Below are positions 1 to 11,000 of a DNA stretch of 64,000 nt, in pieces. Source of the DNA: Alviniconcha marisindica (taxonomy: Eukaryota > Mollusca > Gastropoda > Provannidae); assembly GCA_018857735.1 (NCBI GenBank), contig JABMCL010000854.1:208501-272500 (forward strand). The letters are read 5' to 3'. Position 1 is the first letter of the stretch. Every line of letters starts with the position of its first letter. Position numbers and translations under genes: made by a program. The notes under the pieces are model-generated. The model did no database searches. It worked only from the letters and a program-made list of their open reading frames with translations, and was not told where the DNA came from.

Positions 1-52
1 GAGTGTGTGTGTAAGAGAGAGAGAGAACATGAGGGGAAATCGAGAGCTAGGC

Positions 53-116
<64 letters not shown>

Positions 117-203
117 TGTGTGCAAACGTTTTCTTTTCTGGGGCGGAGAAGCTGAGTATGCGCGCGAGTACGGGTGTGTCACGGGCTAATTTTAGTGTGT
201 GTG

Positions 204-237
<34 letters not shown>

Positions 238-260
238 GGGGGGGGGGGGGGAGGGAACGA
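1..260. repeat. GT/GA microsatellites and a G run
   Basis: Simple repeats: (GT)n at about 57-90 running into (GA)n to 115, a second (GT)n at about 195-222 followed by (GA)n, then a G run at 237-252. Short open frames across it are low-complexity artefacts. Confidence 0.9.
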
Positions 261-477
261 TTTATATAAACGAGTTAGAGAGCTGAGAGTGAGACTGTGT
301 TCCAGTAATTGATCTGTTTGTCACAGAATGCCAGGAAGGTCTGTGCTGAAGAGTCTCTGGGGGCAAGCAGGGCGGAAGGGGAGGGGGTTGGGGGCCGCAA
401 TGCTGGTTGTGATCAAGCCATACACACCTGCGCCCCGGAAACGGCAGCGCCTTCGCCCTTTGCCTCCAACCCACTAA

Positions 478-2310
478 CCTTTGCTAGTGCTGCTTACATT
501 TTGCTAGTGCTGCTTATACTTTGCCAGTACTGTTTACACTTTGCTAATACTGTTTGCACTTTGCTAATAATGTTTGCACTTTGCTAATACTGCTAGTAAT
601 ACTGCTAGTACCATTTGCTAATGCTGCTTACTCTTTGCTAGTACTGTTTACACTTTGCTAGTACTGCTTACACTCTGCTAGTACCATTTGCTAGTGCTGC
701 TTACTCTTTGCTAGTACTGTTTACACTTTGCTAATATTGCTTACACTTTGCTAGAACTGCTTAAAGTACTGCTTACACTTTGCTAGTACTGCTTAAAGTA
801 CTGCTTACTCTTTGCTAGTACTGCTTACACTGCTAGTACTGCTTACACTTTGCTAGTACTGCTTAAATACTGCTTACAGTTCTGCTAGTACCATTTGCTA
901 GTGCTGCTTACTCTTTGCTAGTACTGCTTACACTGCTAGTACTGCTTACACTTTGCTAGTACTGCTTAAATACTGCTTACAGTTTGCTAGTACCATTTGC
1001 TAGTGCTGCTTACTCTTTGCTAGTACTGCTTACACTGCTAGTACTGCTTACACTTTGCTAGTACTGCTTAAATACTGCTTACAGTTTGCTAGTACCATTT
1101 GCTAGTGCTGCTTACTCTTTGCTAGTACTGCTTACACTGCTAGTACTGCTTACACTTTGCTAGTACTGCTTAAAGTACTGCTTACAGTTTGCTAGTACCA
1201 TTTGCTAGTGCTGCTTACTCTTTGCTAGTACTGATTACACTGCTAGTACTGCTTAAAGTACTGCTTACACTTTGCTAGTACCATTTGCTAGTGCTGCTTA
1301 CTCTTTGCTAGTACTGTTTACACTTTGCTAGTGCTGTTTACACTTTGCTAGTACTGCTTACACTTTGCTAATGCTGCTTACACTTTACTAATGCTGCTTA
1401 CATTTTGCTAGTGCTGTTTACACTTTGCTAGTTCTGCTTACACTTTGCTAGTGCTGTTTATACTTTGCTAGTGCTGCTTACTCTTTGCTAGTGCTGTTTA
1501 CTCTCTGCCAGTACCTGCTTACACTTTGTTAGTGCTGCCTACTCTTTTCTAGTGCTGATTACTCTCTGCTAGTACCTGCTTACACTTTGCTAGTGCTGCT
1601 TACTCTTTGCTAGTACTGCTTAACTTTGCTAGTGCTGCTTACACTTTGCTAGTACTGCTTACACTTTTCTAGTACTGTTTACACTTTTCTAGTACTGCTT
1701 ACACTTTGCTAGTACTGCTTACACTTTGCTAGTGCTGCCTACTCTTTGCCAGTACTGCTTACACTTTGCCAGTACTGCTTTCTCTTTGCTAGTGCTGCTT
1801 ACACTTTGCTGTACTGCATACACTTTGCCAGTGCTGCTTTCTCTTTACTAGTGCTGCTTACACTTTGCTAGTGCTGCTTACACTTTGCTGGTACTGCTTA
1901 CACTTTGCCAGTGCTGCTTACACTTTGCCAGTGCTGCTTACACTTTGCTAGTATTTCTTACTCTTTGCTAGTGCTGCCTGCTCTTTGTTAATACTGCTTA
2001 CTATTTGCTTGTACTGCTACTGCTTACTCTTTGCTAGTACTGCTTACTCTTTGCTTGTACTGCTTATTCTTTGCCATTACTGCTTACTCTTTGCTAGTAC
2101 TGCTTATTCTTTGCTAGTGCTGCCTACTCTTTGCCAGTACTGCTTACCCTTTGCTAATACTGCTTACACTTTGCTAGTACTGCTACTGCTTACCCTTTCC
2201 TAGTACTGCTTACTCATTTCTAGTACTGCTTACTCTTCGCTTGTACTGCTACTGCTTACTCTTTGCTTGTACTGCTTATTCTTTGCTAATACTGCTTTAT
2301 GCCTATAATT
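478..2310. repeat. 20-bp minisatellite, about 90 copies
   Basis: Continuous tandem array with consensus unit TTTGCTAGTACTGCTTACAC. Variants replace AGTACTG with AGTGCTG or AATACTG, and some units are shortened (ACTGCTAGTACTGCTTA), giving a higher-order pattern at 840-1260 in which blocks of several units repeat. The open frames here are repeat translations, not genes. Confidence 0.93.
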
Positions 2311-2607
2311 ATTCGAGGATATTTTGTTGGTTGTTTTTCTGTTGTTCCTTGCTTGGTTTCGTTTCGTTGTTGTTTTGTTGTGGTGGTGGTGGCAGTGGCA
2401 GTATCAGTGTTTGTTGGCTTCTTTTGTTGTGGTGATGGTGGTGGTTTTATTTAATTTATTGTTTGTGGTTTGTTGTTGTTTTTGTTTTTTTGGTGTGTGT
2501 TCACTTCCGAAGATTTCGATCCGTCCAGGTACATAATTATACGATTGTCTTCGCCTTGCATGACGACACTGCAGGTGATTGCCAGGTGATAGTTGTCACA
2601 GATGTGG

Positions 2608-2785
2608 GCCCCGGATAGCTCAGTGGCAGAGCGCCGAACTGGTGGTGGAAAGGTCTGTGTTGTGGGTTGGAACCCCGGCAGGAGCGGCGGGAGAATGTTC
2701 GTGCCCTGAGTCAACTTTCTCTGCCGACTCTGATAAATCCCGGACGTGACGTTGTGCCAAGGGTGTAGGTGGCGGATTACAGCTG

Positions 2786-2857
<72 letters not shown>

Positions 2858-2858
2858 A
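2608..2858 (+). mobile_element. tRNA-derived SINE ending in a (CA)n tail
   Basis: A tRNA-like head starts at about 2608: an A-box-like GATAGCTCAGTGGCAGAGCG and, about 45 bases later, a B-box-like GGGTTGGAACCCC. An unrelated body of about 110 bases follows (to about 2790), then a (CA)n run of about 65 bases. A head with pol III boxes, an anonymous body and a simple-repeat tail is the SINE layout. The clover leaf is imperfect, so this is not a functional tRNA gene. No second full copy is seen in the window. Confidence 0.6.
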
Positions 2859-2924
2859 CCCTCTCAGTGTCAGCAGCTTATTCTTTTATATAAAAAGCTG
2901 TTCGCCTGCATACATGCGCGCCGC

Positions 2925-3180
2925 GTGACACACACACACACACTGACACTGACATACACATATGACGTACACCACACACACTATGACATACACCACACAC
3001 TATGACATACACCACACATTGAGTTGTTGATGTTTTATTGTTAAATGTTTTATGTAAATGACGAGCCAGAAGGCAAATTTCTCCACACAGAGACAATAAA
3101 GTTGTATTGCATACCACACACACACCCACCACCACGGCCACCACCACCACCACACTGACACAAACACACGTGCGCGCGCA
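2925..3180 (+). repeat. CA-rich stretch with a retroposon-like 3-prime end
   Basis: CA-rich simple sequence flanks 3085-3112, which reads GACAATAAAGTTGTATTGC. A polyadenylation signal followed by a TTGTATTG-type tail resembles the 3-prime end of invertebrate non-LTR retroposons. No coding part is visible upstream, so it would be a 5-prime truncated copy. 3180-3670 holds no recognisable feature except a C run at 3366-3382. Confidence 0.3.
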
Positions 3181-3679
3181 GTCTCATTACCAGCTGAGTG
3201 TTCGGGGTCACAAGGAACCAGAGGCAGTATAACTATTATTCGTCTGTGCAACAATACATGGAATGGTGGGTTCGGCACTCTGGTATTGAGGGTAGGACAA
3301 TCTGATGTGTTAGGAAATACTGCCACAAGTTATCTGATTGTGCATTAATGTATTGCCACTGTGGTGCCCCCCCCCCCCCCCCTCAAAAAAAATAATAGTA
3401 ATCAAATAAAAAATAATCACGGAAGCCACAGATAAGCACTAGCAGTTTAATTTTGCCCGGCCAGTCATATTTTTTGAGGCGGACGATGTAAGGGAGGTAA
3501 TCCTTGCTGCGTTGTGGTCACACAGTCGGACGGAGTTGCTGCGACTGATTTCACGCTCGATGCGTGGTTTGTTTTTTATTTCTGTTGTTTGTTGTGTTTA
3601 TTTGTGTGTGTGTTTTGTAGTTTCAGCAATGCACTCAAATGTATAACTTTTTTGTTTTATTTTTAAATCTCCATCATTT

Positions 3680-3851
3680 TAATAATAAATAATAATGGAA
3701 ATTTGTAAAGCACCTATCCTGCGGCTCAAAGCGCTGAACAAGCATGCACACATAATGTACATCGAGATGGAAAAAGTTATCCAAAAAAATAAATAATGTA
3801 TATATTAACAAGTGTTCAAGCATAATTATGCAAAAGACACACGCACGCACG

Positions 3852-3892
<41 letters not shown>

Positions 3893-5490
3893 TACAGACT
3901 GATAGGAGTGAAGGACAATGTGGTTTAACTGAAATATTCTGAGAAGAGAAATGTCTTGAGTTAGATTTTGAAGGAAGAGAGAGTAGCAAAGTGCCTGATG
4001 CCTTGGGGGAGATTATTCCAGATGTGGGGGCCAAAGTGTGAGAAAGTGCGAAAGCCACGGGTTTTGCGGTTGAAACGTTGGATTTTGAGCATGCGTGTGT
4101 CTGACGAAGAGCGGAGAGAGCGGGAAGGACTGTAAAGGTGTAGCAGCTCAGAAAGATGAGAGGGAGGGAACCTGTGATTGCGTTGTAACACATGCCAGCA
4201 GTTTTGTATTTTATCCGTTCAGAAACTGGGAGCCAGTGGAGTTGCTGTAGGAGAGGTGTGCAGTTTTGATGGCGTGGAGCTCTGGGAATGAGGGGTGCAG
4301 CAGTATTTTGGACTTTCTGCATTCGTTGAATTACAGAGTTCGGAGTGCCCATGAGAAGAGAGTTGCAGTAGTCTAGTCTGGACAATACACAAGAAGTTAC
4401 CAGTTGTTTTGCTGCATCTTCTGTGAGATACCTACGGATGGAGCTGATGCGTTTTAGTTCATAGTAGGCTGTTTGACAGATTTTGATTGCGTGTTGCTTC
4501 ATTGTGAGGTTAGAATCAAGGAAAATCCTAAGTTCCTGACTTTGTTTGAAAACAGAATTTCATGTGTACCGAGCATGATTGACGATGGTAAGCAATGACA
4601 AGAGGACAGAGAAGGTGTCGAGAAGAGAATGGCTTCAGTTTTATCTTCATTAAGTTTGAGTTGGTTGTTGCACATCCATGCTTTTATGTCATCTGTACAT
4701 GATTGCTTAGGCTTTGCACGTCGTTTCGGGTGGAGTTGATTTTTGAAGTTTGGTGTCGTCTGCAAAAAGCTGATGGTTGGCTGAGTGATTGGCTATGATG
4801 TCTGAAAATGGAGTAGTGTACAAAACAAACAGCACAGGTCCCAACACTGAACCCTGTGGAACACCAAACATGACTGGAGAAGAAGAGGAAGCAGAATTGT
4901 TGACAACAACGCACTGATTTCTGTCCAGAAGGTAAGATCGAAACCACTGGAAAGCGGTAGAGTGGATGCCAAAGACAGTTTCGAGATGGCGGAAAGAAGA
5001 ATCTGGTGATCGATAATATCAAACGCAGCTGAAAGATCCAGTAAGAGTAAAACAGAGATTTTGTCTTCATCCATAGCGTTTAACAAGTCGTTTACAACGC
5101 GTAGGAGTGCAGTCTCGGTGCTGTGTCCGGCGCGGTAGGCTGACTGGAAAGGATTGCAGAGGTTGTTTTCTTGGAGGTGTGCAAGAAGTTTGTGTAGAAC
5201 GACCTTTTCAAGAATTTTAGACAGAAATGGCAGGTTTGAGATTGGACGGTAGTTTTTCAGTACACTTTGATCGAGGGAGGGTTTTTTGAGCAGGGGTTTG
5301 ACAATAGCAGTTTTAAGTCTGGTGGTACAAAACCAGAAGCCAATGAAGTGTTGATGATGTTGGTGATTGTAGGGAGGAGAATATCAAGGTTTTCGTACAT
5401 CCATCTTGCCATCTTAATGATTTGTTTCCAGTGTAATAAACTACAAATAACACTTTCTGAAGAGGAAGTTTGTTTCCACTTGTCCTGCAT
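3680..5490 (-). pseudogene. Decayed L2/CR1-like LINE reverse transcriptase
   Basis: Minus-strand reading, broken over several frames, gives an ordered non-LTR reverse transcriptase. From 5-prime: a pre-RT segment with KNYRPISNLPFLSKILEK (about 5260-5200), then SAYRAGHSTETAL, LLLLDLSAAFDIIDH (about 5040), GVPQGSVLGPVLF (about 4850), the catalytic LFADDTK box (about 4765), WMCNNQLKLNEDKTE (about 4660), SRLDYCNSLL (about 4375), LHWLPVSERIKYK (about 4220) and WNNLPQGIR (about 4010). The 3-prime UTR ends near 3680 in a TTATTATT-type tail, typical of L2-like elements, and holds a (CA)n run at 3838-3890. The endonuclease half is missing and frameshifts are frequent, so the copy is 5-prime truncated and dead. 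The clade call is from motif resemblance only. Confidence 0.85.
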
Positions 5491-5519
5491 CTAACGACCA
5501 TAACAACAAACAGATTTAA

Positions 5520-5706
5520 GGTGATGATGATGATGAAGTGATGCTTAATGTCCTCAGATGTCAGTTGACATATTAGGGACAAGCTGTGACCAATGCCGAA
5601 GCCGGCATGGTTCAAGATATAGCTTTACGTCCACGGAAACCAGAAGGCTCGTTAGGACGGACAGCCCAGGACGGCCACCTCGACGCTCACACAGCTCCTG
5701 AACTAT
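5520..5706. repeat. Dispersed repeat family A, copy 1
   Basis: About 185 bases shared with 7112-7286 and 32672-32848: ATGTCCTCAGATGTCAGTTG, then TTTACGTCCACGGAAACC and GCCCAGGACGGCCACCTC, ending CACACAGCTCCTGAACTAT. No coding content and no clear terminal inverted repeats. Probably an old SINE or retroposon 3-prime fragment. Confidence 0.8.
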
Positions 5707-7111
5707 GAGAGATTTAAGGTTGAAAAAGCATCTTGTTATAGTTCAGTTTCGAGTCCTGCAGAATAAGTTTCGTCAAGTGCCTGTGCAGCACACGCACACA
5801 AAATAAGCTCCATTCTTTTGACCAATCGCAGCAATGATAGCGAAGGTGTGTACTTCCGGGAGCCTTCGTCTTCTCAAGGTCGCCAACACAGCACGCCACT
5901 TGGTGTTTCTCTCACGCACCGAGTACAAAACCTGCGGACACATTTTGTGGCGTGCTGTGCGAAACACGTGTTGCCGGTTATTGATTTGTTGTAATCAGTT
6001 TCATCAGGCTACACGGTGTGACCGGAGCGATGCCATTATTGTCGGAAACGTGGAGGGATACATGTAAGTGGGATTACCCAGCAGACGAGAAAAGCCAAGC
6101 GAGACTGAGACCGTAGAGGTACACTCGTGTTCATCGTGTACGATGCAAGGGCACAGAAATTACCACCCTGCGTTTCAAAACTTGTGACCAGAGCTGAAAT
6201 GTGGACTTTGCGAACACCACCTAAAGTGCCAGAATAATCATCAACATGATTGCGGGCATCTAAGGAAAGACTAAGACATTCAGGCCTGTCTCGGTTCACA
6301 GTAATGTACATTCGTGTTACATCATAAACGAACTTAGCACAAATGGAAAATGTATTGTCTTCTGTTGTTGTTTGTTTGTTTAGTTGTTGTTTTTTTTATT
6401 TGGCAAAACAGAATGGGAAATACTATATGATTGGCACAGTTTCAGGGGGCAGAGGAGATACATGTGGTTGATATTTTAAAGGTTGAACTGTTACTGTACT
6501 AAAAACGTAAAATCGTAAAGGGTTTCAAATCTGTGACACTTCACTGTTCACATTGCAACATGTCAGAAACAAAAGGATGCTTGTTCAAACTTACAAAATA
6601 AAATTGTAACCCAAACATCTAGGTATGCAACAGGAATGTTCTCCAGCATTGTCTGGTGACAGAATGAGGGAAATCCAGTCCAAAATCAAAATGTCTTAAA
6701 ATGATGCATAAATATTAAACATCTTGTTTTTGTCACCTATTCTTCAAATTTTCAAGATCAAATAATTTTTCAGCTAAATAACTTGGAATACAGTTTCTAA
6801 TTAATACATTTTATAGTATGTGGACTGTGTATTGTACATTGAATGGCCACATGGGTAACACTTGTGACAAATGTGACACCTTGTCTTCATCAATACAGTA
6901 CTAAATTTTATGTGAAGCTTGCCGGCAAGTTTTACCGACAAGCTGAAGGCAGTCAATTAAAGCTGTTTATGGCGCACATGTTTCCCAAGTTTGAAGATCA
7001 CATGTTGGTCACAGACTTTAAAAAAACTAAGGCTCAGGACAGTGTAACCTTTTCACCTTGTCCCATGACACCTGGCCTTGTCCCAAGCATGACCAGAATT
7101 TCACCTGGTAG
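5707..7111. other. No gene recognised
   Basis: Anonymous sequence. An open minus-strand stretch at 6036-6311 (91 codons) has no recognisable domain or convincing splice frame. I see nothing else. Confidence 0.5.
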
Positions 7112-7286
7112 GTAGGTAGGTAGTGTTGCATAATGTCCTCAGATGTCAGTTGACATATATTAGGGACAAGCTGAGACGAATGCCGAAGCATGGTTCAGCA
7201 TAGCTTTACGTCCACAGAAACCATAAGGCTCATTAGGACGGAAAGCCCAGGACGGCCACCTCAACTCTCACACAGCTCCTGAACTA
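7112..7286. repeat. Dispersed repeat family A, copy 2
   Basis: Same element and orientation as 5520-5706, with scattered substitutions and small indels. It is preceded by a short (GGTA)n run at 7108-7124. Confidence 0.8.
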
Positions 7287-8050
7287 TCCATTTCACCTGT
7301 TTCACTATACTTTGTATTGTATTTTCTTGGTCATAAGACATGCTGGTTTGGGGTTGGTTTTAGTGTGTATGCTGTGTGTTTTGTTTGTTTGTTGTTGGGC
7401 AGGGGGAGGGGGATAAATTTTAAATTAGATATAAAATACTAATTTGCATTCTGTTGTTTGTTGCAGAAAATTGGCAGACCTTCATGATCTTCTCACTTCA
7501 CAGCTGGCAGTCTGACACCCTGAATCTCGAGAGGCTAGATATAATACATCAGCATCAAAAGCTTTAGGTCTAATGAAGTAATTTGTGTTGTTTCTCAGAC
7601 CTGCTCAGTAAACTTTCACAACTGTGTCATGTAAATCTAGGCGCCACATGATTTCTGATTCCCAGGTTGATTGTAATTGATTCAAATCCATTGTTTGTTA
7701 GACCTAATAATAATATCATTATGTAGGTTATGTAACTTCTAAGCCTCCAAAAGTCACAAGTGATGGAAAGTTGATTTGCAGGAATATTGGCAAACTACTG
7801 TAATGACTTGAGGAGTAACTAACAACAGACGGTACCGTTGGTGACTGAGCAAGCAGCTGATGCAGTGATAGAGGAAGGGAACAGCGCCCTCCCACCAAAC
7901 TTACTGGTCACAAAGGGAGGGGGCACTACCCACCAACCAAATTTACTGCTAGCAGAGTGTGGGAATACCACCCAGACTTACTAGTACTGCAGCACTGGTA
8001 GTAGTAGTAGTAGTAGTAGTGCTCAGCGCGAGGAAACGGCATCAGTGACC
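7287..8050. other. 5-prime flank of the carrier gene
   Basis: No recognised gene. A short (AGT)n run lies at about 7998-8022, just upstream of the carrier start codon. No TATA box or initiator can be called with confidence, and an untranslated first exon could lie here. Confidence 0.4.
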
Positions 8051-11000
8051 ATGGAGCCAGCGATGGAACTGGTGGAGCAGGAGATGGGGGTGAGGGAGAA
8101 ATCCCGATCCACCGCCATTGATGCTCTGGTCGACTTTACTGGGGGCACCATAGGTCAGTCAGACTTGAAGTATGTGTCAGTCTGTGGGTCCTGGTAATGC
8201 ATTTGTGTCTGTGGGTCTTTGCAATGTGCGTCTGTGGGACCTAGCAATCTGTGGGACCTAGCAATGCGTTTGTGTCTGTGGGTCTTGGCAATGTATGTCT
8301 GTGGGACCTAGCAATGCGTTTGTGTCTGTGGGTCTTGGCAATGTATGTCTGTGGGACCTAGCAATGCATTTGTGTCTGTGGGTCTTGGCAATGTATGTCT
8401 GTGGGACCTGGCTATGCATTTGTGTCTGTGGGTCTTGGCAATGTGTATCTGTGGGACCTAGCAATGCATTTGTGTCTGTGGGTCTTGGCAATGTATGTCT
8501 GTGGGACCTGGCTATGCATTTGTGTCTGTGGGTCTTGGCAATGTGTGTCTGTGGGACCTAGCAATGCATTTGTGTCTGTGGGTCTTGGCAATGTATGTCT
8601 GTGGGACATGGCTATGCATTTGTGTCTGTGGGTCTTGGCAATGTATGTCTGTGGGACCTGGCTATGCATTTGTGTCTGTGGGTCTTGGCAATGTATGTCT
8701 GTGGGACCTGGCTATGCATTTGTGTCTGTGGGTCTTGGCAATGTGTGTCTGTGGGACCTGGCATTGTAGCAATGCATTTGTGTCTGTGGGTCTTGGCAGT
8801 GTATGTCTGGGACCTGGCTGTACATTTGTTTCTGTGGGTCTTGGCAGTGTATGTCTGGGGCCTGGCTATACATTTGTTTCTGTGGGTCTTGGCAATGTAT
8901 GTCTGGGACCTGGCTATGCATTTGTGTCTATGGGTCTTGGCAATGTATGTCTGTGGGTTCTGGCAATGTGTGTCTGTGGGGCCTAGCAATGCATACATTT
9001 GTGTCTGTGGGTCTTGACAATGTATGTCTGTGGTTTCTGGCAATGTATGTCTGTGGGACCTAGTATTAGTAATGCATTTGTGTCTGTTGGTCTAGGCAAT
9101 GTATGTCTGTTGGTCTTGGCAATGTATGTCTGTGGGACCTAGTAATGCATTTGTGTCTGTTGGTCTTGGCAATGTATGTCTGTGGGTCTTGGCAATGTAT
9201 GTCTATGGGTTCTAGCAATGTGTCTCTGTGTGTGGGTCCCAGCAATGCGCTTGGGTCTGTGGGACCTGGCTGTGCATTTGTGGGCCTTGGCAATGTATGT
9301 CCGTGGGATCTAGCAATGCATTTGCACCTGTGGGCCTTGAAAGTGTATGTCGGTGGGTTCTGGCAACTTGTGTCTGTGGGGCCTAGTAATGCATATATTT
9401 GTGTCTGTGGGCCTTGGCAGTGTATGTCCATGGGTTCTGGCAACGTGTGTTTGTGGGGCCTAGCAATGCATTTGTGTCTGTGGGTTCTGGCAATGTGTGT
9501 CTGTGGGACCTGGCTATGCATTTGTGCCTGTGGGTTCTGGCAATGTGTATCTGTGGGACCTGTCACCTGGCTATGCATTTGTGTCTGTGGGTTCTGGCAA
9601 TGTGTGTCTGTGGGACCTGGCTATGCATTTGTGTCCGTGAGTCTTGGCAGTGGCTCCTGGCAGTGCATTTATGTCTGTAACTATGAGTCATGGCAATGCA
9701 TCTGTGCCTGTCTGGGTTCTTTTGGTGTGTTTGTGTCTGTGGGCCATGGCAACATGTTTGTTTCTGTGGGTCCTGGCATTGCAGTTGTGTCTGTGAGTTC
9801 TGGCATCAGCAATGCATTTGTGTCTGTGACTGTATGTCCTGCCAATGTGTTTTGTCTGTCTGTGGTTACTGGTATTGTATAATTTGTGTTCTCCTTCTCC
9901 CCCCTTATGGTTTCTGTGGACATTAAGCACCATGTTTACTTACTTACTGGCAAGTCCCATGAATCATTACTTATGATGGTTGAAATTCGGATTAAAAATT
10001 GAATACAAATTTAAATCAGTGCATCACTTTAAAACACAGTCTTAAATTTGAAATCTTTATTTTCACCTCTTTTAGTTTTATCAGTTGAACAGATCATGTT
10101 TTGAGAGGGATGGCTTCTTTGGTGGATGTCTTGCATTCATATAGCGTAGCACACTGGTGTTTAAAGCTAACTGGGAAGTGTTGGTCGTCGGCTGACTTCA
10201 GGTGGCATTGTGACGGTGTACGTTGGGCAACCCCTGGACACAGTCAAGGTCAAACTGCAGACATTTCCAACCATGTATCGCAATGCCCTGGACTGCTTTG
10301 TCAAGACGTTCCGTCAGGACGGCATCGCTCGAGGACTGTATGCTGGAACGGTGCCGTCACTTGCTGCCAATGTGTCGGAGAATGCTGTTCTGTTCTGCTT
10401 TTACGGCATGTGTCAGAAAGTGGTCGCTTTTGCTACAGGTAAACGGTTAGTCATTGTTGATTTACAAAGTCGCATAGTTGTGTTTGTATGTTGCCACTTC
10501 GTGTTATGTTCATAGAGGCTGGGCTTAGATTCACCCTGATATAACCACACTGGTTGCCAGGGTGTAAGACACCAATTTACTTACTTACTGGGCTTAGATA
10601 ACATCAGCGTTTATCACTTCATGTCCCTGTTTCTTTGCCTCTGTCTCCTCTGAAAGGTTAAAGAATGCTGTTTATTTGTGTTTTGCCCTAATAAAGTGTT
10701 CTTTTGAACCTTCTATGCTTTTGGAATCATATATAAGAAGAGTTTTGAAATATGCATTTGCTTATGATGCCCTGATATAACCATACCAGTTAACTGGGCG
10801 TAAAACATCAAGTTGCTTTAAAACACCAAGTTACTTACTGATGACAGAGTTTGATTGTCCTGAGGTGACCCTGTGCGGTTGACAGGATGCTAAAAACCAG
10901 TTACTAACTAACTTATGTCCTGACTGACAGCCACCAAGTCGGTGGAGGAGCTGAACCCGTTCAAGAACGCAGTGTCCGGAGGCATGGCCGCCTTCTTCTC

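Noticed and set aside
2608..2685. tRNA gene
   Set aside because: Clover leaf incomplete and followed by a SINE-like body and (CA)n tail.
6036..6311. 91-codon minus-strand open frame of normal composition
   Set aside because: No domain, no neighbouring exon in phase and no recognisable family. Kept only as a note.
8295..9882. Several overlapping open frames rich in Cys, Val and Gly on both strands
   Set aside because: They are translations of the 50-bp minisatellite in carrier intron 1.
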